From: an uncultured Prevotellaceae bacterium
GTDB taxonomy: Bacteria; Bacteroidota; Bacteroidia; Bacteroidales; Bacteroidaceae
DNA length: 64,000 nucleotides
Assembly (NCBI GenBank): GCA_902799765.1
Contig: CADCBZ010000012.1
Span: forward strand, 124,001-188,000
Direction of reading: 5' to 3'
In this document: piece by piece, positions 29,010 to 37,218 of the stretch
How positions within the stretch are numbered: the first letter of the stretch is position 1
Layout: each line of letters begins with the position of its first letter
Program-made: the position numbers and the translations under genes
The notes under the pieces: model-generated
The model's input: only the letters and a program-made list of their open reading frames with translations
Told to the model about the DNA's origin: nothing
The model's database searches: none

Positions 29010-30239
29010 ATGGACGTGAGTAATTTAAGAAGTAACTATCCAAAACTGTTAGCTTACCTTGCTGAAAACCACTATGGTAAAGCCCACACGAATTGGATTA
29101 AAAGATGCATCAATTTGGTTCTGACCGATGGTGCAAGTAGCGAGATTGAATCATACGAGCAGTTGTATTGGTTCGAAGTCGAGAAATGCGGATATGTCAA
29201 CAAGTGTACCCGTAAGACTTTTAGATCTGTATTGGGGACTGTCTGGCAGTTTGACAAAACAGGGAAGTGTCCAGTGTGGTATGAGCCAACCGGTTTTATG
29301 GCTCCACCTAAAGACACGGACCTTCTTAGTAAACAGTTTAAGTGCATTCTTGAGCAATTCCAGATTGACGCAAAAGTTGGTGGCAAACGTGACTACACTG
29401 TTAAAGTTGAAAGCCGTGCAGCAGTATGTTTTCTATTCCATCTTCAGGCAAGAGGCAAGAGTCGCATTGAGGATGTTTGCGAGCCAGACGTACAGTCCTT
29501 CTTCTACGATGGTGAGAAGACCATCCGTAGCCGTGCATATGTTGACAAGGTCCTGCCTGCACTTAAGACGGCAGTTAATATGATTGGAGAGCCAGCAGCG
29601 GATGTCATCTCCATGCTGCCAAAGATGCCTAAAGCACGTCGCAATTACCAGTATCTGCGCAACGATGAATCTGCAAAACTCAGGGCGGTCATTCATGATG
29701 AGAACGCTTCTTGCAATTTGCTGGACAAGGCCATCGTTGCCATTGCCTATTATACAGGAATGCGTGGGACGGACATCAGAGCCTTGACTCTTGACAACAT
29801 AGACTGGGACAATGACAGCATACATATCATACAGTCTAAGACTGGTGAGGAGTTACGGATTCCCCTTACGACATCAGTTGGCAATGCGCTATGGGACTAT
29901 ATTACCAGCCAGCGACCAAGAAGCGTGAAGGAGGAAATCCTTGTCAGTGACAGGCGTCCTTTCATTCAGCTTCCACACCTTTGGCATCACATCAAGAAAG
30001 TGTTCAACGAGGCTGATGTGCGCAGAGAAGGCGGAAGGACTGGAGTAAGAATCTTTAGGCATCATCTTGCTACATCTCTCCTTGCCAATGAGACAGAAGC
30101 ACCTGTCATCAGTTCTATCTTGGGACACCGGGATCCCGATTCGCTTAATCCCTATCTGGATGCGGATATTGAGCATCTCCGTGAATGTGCATTGAGTATC
30201 GAGAAATACCCTGTGGCGGAGGAGGCCTTAATGTTATGA
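29010..30239 (+). CDS. Tyrosine recombinase, first of the RIT trio
   Basis: This 409-residue site-specific recombinase/integrase is expected to act with the two downstream proteins to move the element. The C-terminal catalytic domain shows the Box I arginine in YTGMRGTD (about R251), the beta-hairpin lysine in SKTGEE (about K276), the Box II arginine in IFRHH (about 348), LGHRDP, and the nucleophile tyrosine in NPYLDAD (about Y382). The first His of the usual HxxR motif is replaced by Arg (RIFR). The N-terminal ~230 residues are a long SAM-like/arm-binding region. Start ATG 29010 lies 94 nt after the left inverted repeat. Its stop overlaps the start of the next gene (ATGA), indicating translational coupling. 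Confidence 0.9.
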   Translation: MDVSNLRSNYPKLLAYLAENHYGKAHTNWIKRCINLVLTDGASSEIESYEQLYWFEVEKCGYVNKCTRKTFRSVLGTVWQFDKTGKCPVWYEPTGFMAPPKDTDLLSKQFKCILEQFQIDAKVGGKRDYTVKVESRAAVCFLFHLQARGKSRIEDVCEPDVQSFFYDGEKTIRSRAYVDKVLPALKTAVNMIGEPAADVISMLPKMPKARRNYQYLRNDESAKLRAVIHDENASCNLLDKAIVAIAYYTGMRGTDIRALTLDNIDWDNDSIHIIQSKTGEELRIPLTTSVGNALWDYITSQRPRSVKEEILVSDRRPFIQLPHLWHHIKKVFNEADVRREGGRTGVRIFRHHLATSLLANETEAPVISSILGHRDPDSLNPYLDADIEHLRECALSIEKYPVAEEALML

Positions 30240-31222
30240 AGAGACCATTCAGATCTAAGCTTGCTCCCCAGTTCGAGGAGTTTGTCCTGAGTCGGAAGGC
30301 CGCCAGGAGATGGAGTGGCTCCTATGACGATAACCTTCACTTCTTCGACAATTATTGTGCTGACAAGTTTCCTAACAGCAATACACTCTGTAGCGAAATG
30401 CTTGACTGGTGCAGGGAGCGTCCGACTGAGAACGGGAACTCATGCAGGTATCGTATTACTGTAGTGGCCAACTTTGTCAAGTATGCGAACAAGAGGGGCT
30501 GGGCGGAAATCATGCCGCCAATAGTCCCCAGTAGTTGTCCTTGTACATATATACCTCATGCTTTCACAAATGACGAGATAGACTCCCTCTTCAAGGGGAT
30601 AGATGCTCATGTCATTAAAGCCGTCAGACACCAGAAATCAATAGACAAACGTCTGAATGCGCTTGAGCTACCTGCATACGTCCGACTCCTGTACAGCACT
30701 GGCATGAGGACAAATGAGGCTCGCTGGCTCGAAAGGTCGGATGTTAATCTGAATGATGGTGTTATCGAAATCAACAGGTCAAAAGGACTGGACCAGCATA
30801 GGGTGGCTCTTCACCCCAGTATGACAGCACTTCTGCGGCAATATGATGAACTGATGGAGGATTTAATGCACAAACGTAAGCATTTCTTCCCTGATAAGAA
30901 TGATAACGCTCACAGACCCAACTGGGCTGACTATCACTTCAGACAGGTATGGCATGGGATAAGTGATGAACCAGCGCGTATCTACGACCTCCGCAGCCAC
31001 TATGCCGTACAGAATGTCACCCGATGGAAAGGTCTTGGCTATGAGATCCACCAGAAACTGCTGTATCTAAGCCGGTCTATGGGGCACAGGGAACTGTCAA
31101 GCACCTATGGATATTTTAACCTCACTCCTAATCTTGCGGACAAGATCCGTTCTTGCTGTGAGGACTCGTTCAACAGCCTACTACCTAATCTTCCGGACTA
31201 TGGGCAGGCGCAAGAACGATGA
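30236..31222 (+). CDS. Tyrosine recombinase, second of the RIT trio
   Basis: This is a 328-residue integrase-family protein. ATG 30236 overlaps the previous stop by 4 nt and gives the natural start; an in-frame codon further upstream would overlap the first gene by more than 50 nt. Catalytic landmarks are Box I STGMRTNEARW, a lysine in NRSKGLDQHR, YDLRSHYA (HxxR position with Tyr instead of His), SMGHREL and the tyrosine in STYGYFN. A Cys/Pro insert (PSSCPCTYIP) precedes the catalytic domain. It probably works only as part of the trio, since RIT proteins are always found in this fixed order. It overlaps the third gene by 23 nt. Confidence 0.9.
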   Translation: MKRPFRSKLAPQFEEFVLSRKAARRWSGSYDDNLHFFDNYCADKFPNSNTLCSEMLDWCRERPTENGNSCRYRITVVANFVKYANKRGWAEIMPPIVPSSCPCTYIPHAFTNDEIDSLFKGIDAHVIKAVRHQKSIDKRLNALELPAYVRLLYSTGMRTNEARWLERSDVNLNDGVIEINRSKGLDQHRVALHPSMTALLRQYDELMEDLMHKRKHFFPDKNDNAHRPNWADYHFRQVWHGISDEPARIYDLRSHYAVQNVTRWKGLGYEIHQKLLYLSRSMGHRELSSTYGYFNLTPNLADKIRSCCEDSFNSLLPNLPDYGQAQER

Positions 31223-32246
31223 AGTTTTAAGGGAGATTGCCAGATACACATACGACTGGATAAACTCCTACGTACCGAACCTGCGGACGAACAGTGCACA
31301 TACCGTCAGGGCATACACTACGGCGGTGAATCTCTATATTTCTTATCTTGAGTCATCTGGTATAAAGACTAACAGTTTCACAACGGAATGTTTCTCTGCA
31401 AACCACATCATAGACTGGCTTCTCTGGCTTAAAACCAAGCGTGGCTGTAGCAGCAGGACATGCAACAACCGCCTGGCAGCCATCAAATGTCTGCTCAAGT
31501 ATATAGGTATGAGAAACAAGGCGTATCAATTCTTGTATATAGATGCTTCTGACTCCGTAAAACGCCTGAGAGAACCCAGAAAACAGGTGCATGGTATGGC
31601 GAAAGAGGCTGTCAAGGCATTGCTTGCCACTCCTGATCCCAATACAAAAATAGGACTGAGGGATATTGCCATCATGTCCTTTGAGTATGGTACTGCAACA
31701 AGAATTGACGAGGTGCTGTCTGTCAAGATTAGCCAATTGCATATGAATGGCGAGAAGCCTTATGTGACGGTAATCGGAAAAGGGAGCAAAATCCGCTCTA
31801 TGTATCTTATGTCTGGTCTTGTCGATACTCTCAAAAAGTACATATCAGTGTTTCATGGAGAGAATCCTGAGCCGGAGGACTATCTGTTTTACTCTTCGTG
31901 GCATGGTCTGAAGGCAAAACTGTCCCAGGAGGCCATCAGGAAGCGATTGAAACTTTATGCGGCAAAGGCACATGCTGTATGTCCTGACGTGCCGACAGAC
32001 TTGCATAGCCACCAATGGAGACACGCCAAGGCCTGTCATTGGCTTGAAGAGGGTATAAATATCGTAGAGATCAGTAAACTGCTTGGTCATGAGAGTCTTG
32101 AGACCACAATGATTTATCAGGATATTACAAGAGAGAAACAAATCAGAGCACTCGCTACTTTGGATGAGGAAATCTCAAAAGGAACTCCCAAGAAATGGAA
32201 ACAGCCTAATGCAGGAAATCTCAGAGACTATTTCTGTTTTGTATGA
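31200..32246 (+). CDS. Tyrosine recombinase, third of the RIT trio
   Basis: This 348-residue integrase starts at ATG 31200 inside the end of the second recombinase gene. It is the most canonical of the three: Box I arginine in TATRIDEVL, lysine in IGKGSKIR, complete HxxRH in HSHQWRHAKA, LLGHESLE, and nucleophile tyrosine in MIYQDI. The N-terminal core-binding domain (TVRAYTTAVNLYISYLE) resembles XerC/D-type proteins. A short C-terminal extension (KKWKQPNAGNL) is lysine rich. Because it alone keeps every catalytic residue, it may be the principal strand-cleaving subunit, though this is an inference. Confidence 0.9.
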   Translation: MGRRKNDEVLREIARYTYDWINSYVPNLRTNSAHTVRAYTTAVNLYISYLESSGIKTNSFTTECFSANHIIDWLLWLKTKRGCSSRTCNNRLAAIKCLLKYIGMRNKAYQFLYIDASDSVKRLREPRKQVHGMAKEAVKALLATPDPNTKIGLRDIAIMSFEYGTATRIDEVLSVKISQLHMNGEKPYVTVIGKGSKIRSMYLMSGLVDTLKKYISVFHGENPEPEDYLFYSSWHGLKAKLSQEAIRKRLKLYAAKAHAVCPDVPTDLHSHQWRHAKACHWLEEGINIVEISKLLGHESLETTMIYQDITREKQIRALATLDEEISKGTPKKWKQPNAGNLRDYFCFV

Positions 32247-32307
32247 CTCGAATTATTATCCCAACTTTTTATGCGGTCATAACGCTATCCGTTGGAATGA
32301 ATGATGG

Positions 32308-32345
32308 AAAGTTGGGATAATATTTAAGTTGTGATAAGCAAGATT
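32308..32345 (-). repeat. RIT terminal inverted repeat, right
   Basis: This is the perfect 38-bp inverted copy of the left end. An inner inverted copy of attatcccaactttt lies at 32252-32270, so each end carries two related palindromic arms. Between the last recombinase stop (32246) and this repeat there is no gene. Confidence 0.92.
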
Positions 32346-33692
32346 GTTGTCAAGCAGGAGCCTGCCGTCTTCAAGATATCGCATCATGTTATCCCATCTG
32401 GTATATGCATAGGTGATGGCCTTGCCAATCTGTGAGCTCTCGCTGTACTTCACACCCTCTGTTTCCATCCACAGTTTCATGGCTTCCATAATTGGACGGG
32501 CGAGTTCTTGGCGCTTAGATTTTCGTTCATCAGGTGACAGGCCGGCATCATCGCACATGTGCTCTATTTTGTAGAGATGCTGTATCTCCGTGAGCGCATG
32601 CTCTGCCATTGGGCGGTTCTCATCGAGCGCCTGCTCCAAGTGACGACGGATATGTACCATGCAGTTAAGCAGCCACACGTCTGGGTTTGTCTTGAAGGCC
32701 GTCTCATAGCCTGCAAAACCGTCACATTGTAGATATCCCTTAAAGTTGTATTTGTTTGCCAGTGACTCTATCACCGCTCCAGCCCTGGAGCCCTGGTCGT
32801 AATGGAAGAGCACCAGCCGCTGGATTACTGCCCTCACCATCCAGAGGTATTCCTTTGCAGCCTTGTGGGTGTCCTTGTTCATGACAGGCGTAGTGGTCTC
32901 ATCTGCCTGCACATAGTCGGATTTCATCACCTCCACCTTGAGCACTTCATAGAGTGGCTTCAGTAATTCTATTGTCTGTTTGAACCAGCCGTCCACAGTG
33001 CTTTCAGTAAGGCCCTTCATGCCAAGGTGATTGTACTGCTTGATCTGACGATAGTAAGGCATGTGGTACTCATACTTCTGGAGCAGGATCTCTGCCAGCA
33101 GACTGGCACCGGCTATTCCCTTGTAAATAGGCAGTAGAGGCATGGGGGCTATCAGCACTCCGCTCATTCCTTTTGGTGCAACAGAGGTGTTGTCCTTCAA
33201 CCCCCACTTCTCGCGGATGATCTCCTTGATATACAGCTGGCCGGGCTTGTGCTCCACGATGTGCGTCACCTCCTGGCCTATCTTTTTATAGAGATTCGTA
33301 TCAAGATTATCCGGTATAAGTATCACCTGTTCCAGTACTGGCAGGTCTTCCATCATGATGCGGTTTTTCTTTTCCTGACGGCGTTCCTCCTTGGTCTTCG
33401 TGATCTTTTCCACGGCCTCGTCATGGGCATCTGCTATCTGCTGTGCATTCTCAGGAAGCATCCCAGAGAAGAGGTCCGGGTAATTGGGATCGATGATGGG
33501 GAGTTTTTCTGATTTGCGCCCGAAGAGCTGGCGGTTCAGCCATGCGACCTGTGCCGTCAGCTCCTTGATGCGGGATTGCAGAGACTCGTTCTGCTCTGTC
33601 AGCTTTTTGATGGTCTCAGCCTGGGATGCGTTCACCTGCTGCAGTGGTTGCAACATCGATTCTATTTGTGAAAGCATCTCTTCCTGACTCAT
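32346..33692 (-). pseudogene. tnpC: IS66 transposase TnpC, N-terminal 449 codons
   Basis: This is the larger part of the IS66 DDE transposase. It starts at ATG 33692. Visible parts are an N-terminal coiled coil (QQVNASQAETIKKLTEQNE), the zinc-binding/linker region (QEVTHIVEHKPGQLYIKEI), the catalytic DDE core with YVQADETT and LQCDGFAGYE, and the conserved RYLEDGRLLLDNN before the break. In the present sequence translation would run on into RIT sequence for 23 codons and stop at 32277, giving a truncated 471-residue product lacking the last catalytic segment. A TACCTTTGC -7-like box lies just upstream on the minus strand (33716-33724). Confidence 0.93.
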
Positions 33693-33803
33693 TTCTTGTA
33701 CCTTTTAAATATAGTGCAAAGGTACAAAAAATATCTGAGAATAAAGAAATTTTTATGCTATAAATAACTAATAATCAGTAATATATGTATAATAGGATTT
33801 TAC

Positions 33804-34172
33804 CTACACCACATACTCCTTTCGTTGTGCGCGAAGGCGCCTGAGTCGCTGGTTCGGAGACTCCTGTATCCCCTCGACCATTACCACAAGGTCACGCCAC
33901 TCCATCTGATAGCTCCGGGTATTCTCGTCATACTCAGGCAGTTTGAATCGCCCGGCCTCCAAACGCTTCACATACATCACCAGCCCCCCGTCCTCGGCAT
34001 GGAGCAGCTTCATCAGCTTGCGGCTCTGGCCGATGAAGATGAACACGTCACCATTACGCACGTCACTTCTCATCTTCTCATGCACCACGCCGCAGAGAGA
34101 ACTGATGCCCTTACGCATGTCAGTCCTCCCAGGGCACAAGTAGTACCGCATCGTGTCATTCAGGCAAAACAT
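33804..34172 (-). CDS. tnpB: IS66 accessory protein TnpB (Orf2)
   Basis: This 122-residue protein is of the IS66 Orf2 family, required for transposition of the IS together with TnpA and TnpC. The diagnostic segments are present: the GRTDMRKGISSLCG motif near the N-terminus, DVFIFIGQSRKLMKLL, and a basic C-terminus (NQRLRRLRAQRKEYVV). It overlaps the end of tnpA by 17 nt, so translational coupling is likely. The length is normal for the family and nothing looks broken. Confidence 0.93.
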   Translation of the reverse strand: MFCLNDTMRYYLCPGRTDMRKGISSLCGVVHEKMRSDVRNGDVFIFIGQSRKLMKLLHAEDGGLVMYVKRLEAGRFKLPEYDENTRSYQMEWRDLVVMVEGIQESPNQRLRRLRAQRKEYVV

Positions 34173-34479
34173 GAGCTACAAAACTCTTGGTTAATAACTC
34201 CATGAGTACACTCTCAGTACCACTGCCGAAGTGGGCACGAAGACCATTGGGGAATAAAAGGGTGGCACCAGAAGGCATTGCACCAGTAAACATCGGATCT
34301 GCAGATTGGGTAAAACTGATAGGAGCGAGTTCCGGCTTGGGGTTATCCTTTGCCAACAACTTCTTTCGCCAGTAGTTGTAGGTGGAATAGTTTACACCTG
34401 ATTCCTGCAAGTAATCCTTAACAGACTTGCCGCTATGCTGCAAGTCCAATTGTAATACTTCAAATTCTTCTTTCGTCAT
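34156..34479 (-). CDS. tnpA: IS66 accessory protein TnpA (helix-turn-helix)
   Basis: This 107-residue IS66 Orf1-type protein has an N-terminal helix-turn-helix (SVKDYLQESGVNYSTYNYWR) that probably binds the IS ends. I chose ATG 34479 (MTKEEFEVL). An upstream in-frame codon at 34530 would start at the very end of a likely promoter, because a TACCTTTGC box lies at 34519-34527 on the minus strand. The last 17 nt overlap tnpB. The C-terminal half carries the usual low-conservation linker ending in a short acidic tail. Confidence 0.85.
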   Translation of the reverse strand: MTKEEFEVLQLDLQHSGKSVKDYLQESGVNYSTYNYWRKKLLAKDNPKPELAPISFTQSADPMFTGAMPSGATLLFPNGLRAHFGSGTESVLMELLTKSFVAHVLPE

Positions 34480-34595
34480 GATACAATAACAGTTGTAGTT
34501 GTGTGCACAATTGCGGATGCAAAGGTACAACGAAACTACAACTGCTACAACGTGTATTTCTACGAATGCTTACGGTAACTCATGATACTTCGCTA

Positions 34596-34686
34596 ACAAC
34601 AAAACAACTTGTTTTACTATTGAAGAAGTGCCTTCTTATAGGCAAAGAGATAACCAGAACAAAGACAAAACAAGTTGTTTTGTTGT
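34596..34686. repeat. 91-bp inverted-repeat structure upstream of the thioesterase promoter
   Basis: A perfect 20-bp inverted repeat (34596-34615 and 34667-34686) flanks 51 bp. Each arm contains the near-palindrome AAAACAA-N-TTGTTTT, at 34601-34615 and 34667-34681. It starts 15 bp after the IS66 target duplication and ends 51 bp before the -33 box of the next gene. It could be a pair of operators, a small MITE-like element, or a strong hairpin. The rest of 34582-34799 holds only the promoter. Confidence 0.8.
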
Positions 34687-34736
34687 AAGAGATGGCGCTT
34701 CTCTGATTGTCGTAGATCATTTTTTCTTCGATAATA

Positions 34737-34770
34737 TTTGGAGGATTCGCATATTTATCCTATCTTTGCA
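34737..34770 (+). promoter_or_regulatory. Bacteroidales-type promoter of the thioesterase gene
   Basis: A -33 box TTTG (34737-34740), a 20-nt spacer and a -7 box TATCTTTGC (34761-34769) match the Bacteroidales sigma-ABfr consensus. The start codon is 30 nt downstream. Confidence 0.75.
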
Positions 34771-34799
34771 CTCTTGCAAAGAATAATAGCGTACATAAC

Positions 34800-35540
34800 A
34801 TGGATAAAATAGGTATATACGATTTTATGGCGGAGCCGTTTCATTGCGATTTCTCGCAACGGCTCATGATGGGACATCTGGGGAACCATATGCTGAATGC
34901 GGCGGATTTCCACTCGACGGATCGCGGCTTCGGTATGCGGTATCTGTTGACCATCAACCGCTCGTGGGTGCTCTCACGACTCGCTATCGAGATGGAGGAG
35001 ATGCCTAAGATGTACACGAAGTTTAAGGTGGAGACGTGGGTGGAGAGTGCCATGCGCTATTTCACGAGTCGTAACTTCCGTGTGGTGGGGGAGGATGGAA
35101 AGGTGTTCGGCTATGGACGCTCTATCTGGGCGATGATCGATACGGAGACGCGTCAGCCGACGGACATCTTTGCCATCGACAATGGGGCCATCAACAACTG
35201 GATCGTGAAGGATAAGGAATGTCCGATTGATAAAGGTGGACGCGTGAAGATGGATGATGAGGCTGAGTTGGTGCGCACGATAGACACCAATTATAGCGAT
35301 GTGGATATCAATGGGCATATCAATTCGGTGAAATATATCGAGCACGTACTCGACCTCTGGAGCATCGATTGGTATCGTGAGCATCAGATCAAGCGTTTCG
35401 AGATTGCTTATGTAGCGGAGGCTCATCAAGGGGATCGATTGTCATTTTACAAAGAGCAAATTGCAGAGAATGAATACTGCGTGCGCATCTGCAAGGAGGA
35501 TAATGTGGAAACTTGTAGAAGCAAAGTGACGTTTTTTTAA
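34800..35540 (+). CDS. Acyl-ACP thioesterase (FatA/FatB family)
   Basis: The 246-residue cytoplasmic enzyme releases fatty acids from acyl carrier protein. It consists of two hotdog domains. The second shows the active-site segment NYSDVDINGHINSVKYI (about 162-179), which matches the D/N/H arrangement of plant FatB-type enzymes (Asp, Asn and His). The N-terminal hotdog contains FHSTDRGFGMRYLLTINRSWVLSR, typical of bacterial members. In many Bacteroidales the gene lies next to ilvC, as here. An own promoter is visible upstream, and a separate promoter precedes ilvC, so the two may be only partly co-transcribed. Confidence 0.9.
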   Translation: MDKIGIYDFMAEPFHCDFSQRLMMGHLGNHMLNAADFHSTDRGFGMRYLLTINRSWVLSRLAIEMEEMPKMYTKFKVETWVESAMRYFTSRNFRVVGEDGKVFGYGRSIWAMIDTETRQPTDIFAIDNGAINNWIVKDKECPIDKGGRVKMDDEAELVRTIDTNYSDVDINGHINSVKYIEHVLDLWSIDWYREHQIKRFEIAYVAEAHQGDRLSFYKEQIAENEYCVRICKEDNVETCRSKVTFF

Positions 35541-35547
35541 TTAAAAA

Positions 35548-35580
35548 TTTGGTATTTCGCCCGATTTGCACTACCTTTGC
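35548..35580 (+). promoter_or_regulatory. Promoter of ilvC
   Basis: A -33 TTTG (35548-35551), a 20-nt spacer and a -7 TACCTTTGC (35572-35580) fit the Bacteroidales consensus exactly. The ilvC start codon is 39 nt downstream. Confidence 0.8.
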
Positions 35581-35619
35581 ACCCAAATTAGAAGTTAAAC
35601 ACTTAAAATATTAGCTATT

Positions 35620-36669
35620 ATGGCAGAAATGAATTTTGGTGGCGTTGTTGAGACTGTAGTCACCAGCAAAGAGTTCTCTTTGGAGAAAGCACGTGAAGTA
35701 TTGAAGAATGAGACCATCGCAGTGATCGGTTATGGTGTTCAGGGTCCTGGACAGGCTTGTAACCTTCGTGATAACGGATTCAATGTCATTGTCGGACAGC
35801 GTCAGGGTAAGACCTATGACAAGGCTGTTGCCGACGGATGGGTTCCTGGTGAGACGCTGTTCTCTATCGAGGAGGCAGCTGAGAAGGGTACTATCCTCTG
35901 CATGTTGCTCTCTGATGCTGGTCAGATTCAGCAGTGGCCCACTATCAAGAAATATCTGAAGCCCGGTAAGACATTGTATTATTCTCATGGCTTCGCTATC
36001 AACTGGAGCGATCGCACAGGTGTGGTTCCCCCGAAGGATGTTGATGTGATCATGGTAGCTCCTAAGGGTTCTGGTACCTCTCTCCGCACGATGTTCTGCG
36101 AGGGGCGCGGTCTGAACTGTTCTTATGCAGTTTATCAGGATGCTACTGGTAAGGCTACTGAGAAGACACTCGCCTTCGGTATCGGTATCGGTGCAGGCTA
36201 TATGTTTGAGACCACCTTCCAGCGCGAGGCTACTTCTGACCTGACTGGTGAGCGCGGTTCACTGATGGGTGCCATCCAGGGTCTGCTGCTGGCACAGTAT
36301 GAGGTGCTTCGTGAGCACGGACATTCTCCCTCGGAGGCTTTCAACGAGACTGTTGAAGAGCTGACACAGAGCCTTGGCCCGCTCTTTGGTGCAAAGGGTA
36401 TGGACTGGATGTATGCCAACTGCTCTACCACCGCCCAGCGTGGTGCCCTCGACTGGGCTCCCCGTTTCCACGATGCCATCAAGCCTGTGATGGAGTGGCT
36501 GTACTACTCTGTACAGACTGGTAATGAGGCACAGATCACCATCGATGCCAACTCTAAGCCCGATTACCGTGCTGGTCTGGAGAAAGAGCTCGAGGCTATG
36601 CGCAATCAGGAGATGTGGCGTGCAGGTGAGACCGTACGCAAACTCCGTCCAGAGAACCAAGACGTATAA
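35620..36669 (+). CDS. ilvC: Ketol-acid reductoisomerase
   Basis: The 349-residue enzyme converts acetolactate or acetohydroxybutyrate to dihydroxy acids using NAD(P)H and Mg, the second step of branched-chain amino-acid synthesis. The N-terminal Rossmann motif is GYGVQGPGQACNLRDNG (about 36-52), followed by the cofactor loop GQRQGKTYD. The metal-binding helices of the C-terminal knotted domain are represented by DLTGERGSLMGA and a conserved NEAQITIDANSKPDYR region. Length fits the class I-like Bacteroidetes form. It has its own promoter and a strong terminator behind it. Confidence 0.97.
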   Translation: MAEMNFGGVVETVVTSKEFSLEKAREVLKNETIAVIGYGVQGPGQACNLRDNGFNVIVGQRQGKTYDKAVADGWVPGETLFSIEEAAEKGTILCMLLSDAGQIQQWPTIKKYLKPGKTLYYSHGFAINWSDRTGVVPPKDVDVIMVAPKGSGTSLRTMFCEGRGLNCSYAVYQDATGKATEKTLAFGIGIGAGYMFETTFQREATSDLTGERGSLMGAIQGLLLAQYEVLREHGHSPSEAFNETVEELTQSLGPLFGAKGMDWMYANCSTTAQRGALDWAPRFHDAIKPVMEWLYYSVQTGNEAQITIDANSKPDYRAGLEKELEAMRNQEMWRAGETVRKLRPENQDV

Positions 36670-36680
36670 TCATATAGGAA

Positions 36681-36718
36681 CGCGGGGACGCTAAACGAGC
36701 GCCCCCGCGCTTCTTTTT
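36681..36718 (+). terminator. Rho-independent terminator after ilvC
   Basis: A GC-rich stem (cgcggggacg paired with cgcccccgcg, one mismatch) encloses a 9-nt loop and is followed by ttcttttt. It begins 12 bp after the ilvC stop. Confidence 0.88.
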
Positions 36719-36729
36719 AATCAACTATC

Positions 36730-37194
36730 ATGGGAAAGTTAGTCATTAATTCGTATGATGAATTTGCAGCCCACCTCGGTGAGGAGCTCGGCGCTTCTGA
36801 TTGGCTGTTAGTAGATCAGGATCGTATCAATCTCTTTGCTGATGCCACACTCGACCATCAGTGGATCCATGTTGATGTGGAGCGTGCCAAGAAAGAGAGT
36901 CAGTACCAGAGTACCATTGCTCATGGTTACCTGACACTGTCTCTGCTTCCTTACATGTGGGATCAGATCATTGAGGTAAACAACATCAAGATGCTTGTCA
37001 ACTATGGTATGGACAAGATGCGCTTCGGACAACCTGTCATCACTGGCTCAAAGGTTCGTCTGGTTACCAAGCTGCACAACATCCAGAATCTGCGTGGCAT
37101 CTGTAAGTCGGAGATTGAGTTCAGAATAGAAATAGAGGGGCAGCGTAAGCCCGCACTCGAAGGCATAGCTTCGTTCTTGTATTATTTTAATTAA
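36730..37194 (+). CDS. MaoC-like dehydratase (hotdog fold)
   Basis: This 154-residue single-hotdog protein is of the MaoC/(R)-specific enoyl-CoA hydratase family, which hydrates 2-enoyl thioesters. The active-site segment FADATLDHQWIHVD (about 37-50) carries the Asp and His pair that activates water. The conserved TIAHGYLTLSLLPYMW follows at about 63-78. The start follows the ilvC terminator by only a few bases. The natural substrate cannot be inferred from sequence. It lies 24 nt before the PurF-like gene with an AG-rich ribosome-binding site between them, so the two are probably one transcript. Confidence 0.88.
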   Translation: MGKLVINSYDEFAAHLGEELGASDWLLVDQDRINLFADATLDHQWIHVDVERAKKESQYQSTIAHGYLTLSLLPYMWDQIIEVNNIKMLVNYGMDKMRFGQPVITGSKVRLVTKLHNIQNLRGICKSEIEFRIEIEGQRKPALEGIASFLYYFN

Positions 37195-37218
37195 GGTAAA
37201 AGGAAAAGGATAACACAT

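Larger units (their letters stand above)
28862..32345. mobile_element. RIT element (three tyrosine recombinases) inserted in IS66 tnpC
   Basis: A 3484-bp insertion carries three overlapping tyrosine-recombinase genes in one direction, the defining layout of recombinase-in-trio elements. Its ends show a 38-bp perfect inverted repeat (28878-28915 and 32308-32345). The octamer gcaagatt flanks it as a direct repeat (28854-28861 and 32338-32345), and deletion from one octamer to the other exactly restores the tnpC reading frame. Subterminal repeats of ttatcacaact/ttgtgataa and attatcccaactt near both ends are likely recombinase-binding sites. The outermost boundary on the left could be 28862 or 28878, because 16 bp lie between the octamer and the inverted repeat. 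Confidence 0.9.
28474..34573. mobile_element. IS66-family insertion sequence, interrupted by a RIT element
   Basis: Both ends begin with gtaagcattcg as inverted repeats (28474-28484 and 34563-34573). The 8 bases ggtaactc flank the element directly on both sides (28466-28473 and 34574-34581), a perfect target duplication of the length IS66 elements make. Inside on the minus strand are tnpA, tnpB and a split tnpC. Without the 3484-bp nested element the IS would be 2616 bp, normal for IS66. The stretch 28485-28591 is the non-coding left end, with an imperfect hairpin at about 28520-28562. The intact target duplication shows that it has not recombined since insertion. Confidence 0.95.

Noticed and set aside
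32277..32345. Read-through C-terminus of the truncated tnpC as a genuine end
   Set aside because: The last 23 codons lie in the RIT inverted repeat and have no IS66 similarity.
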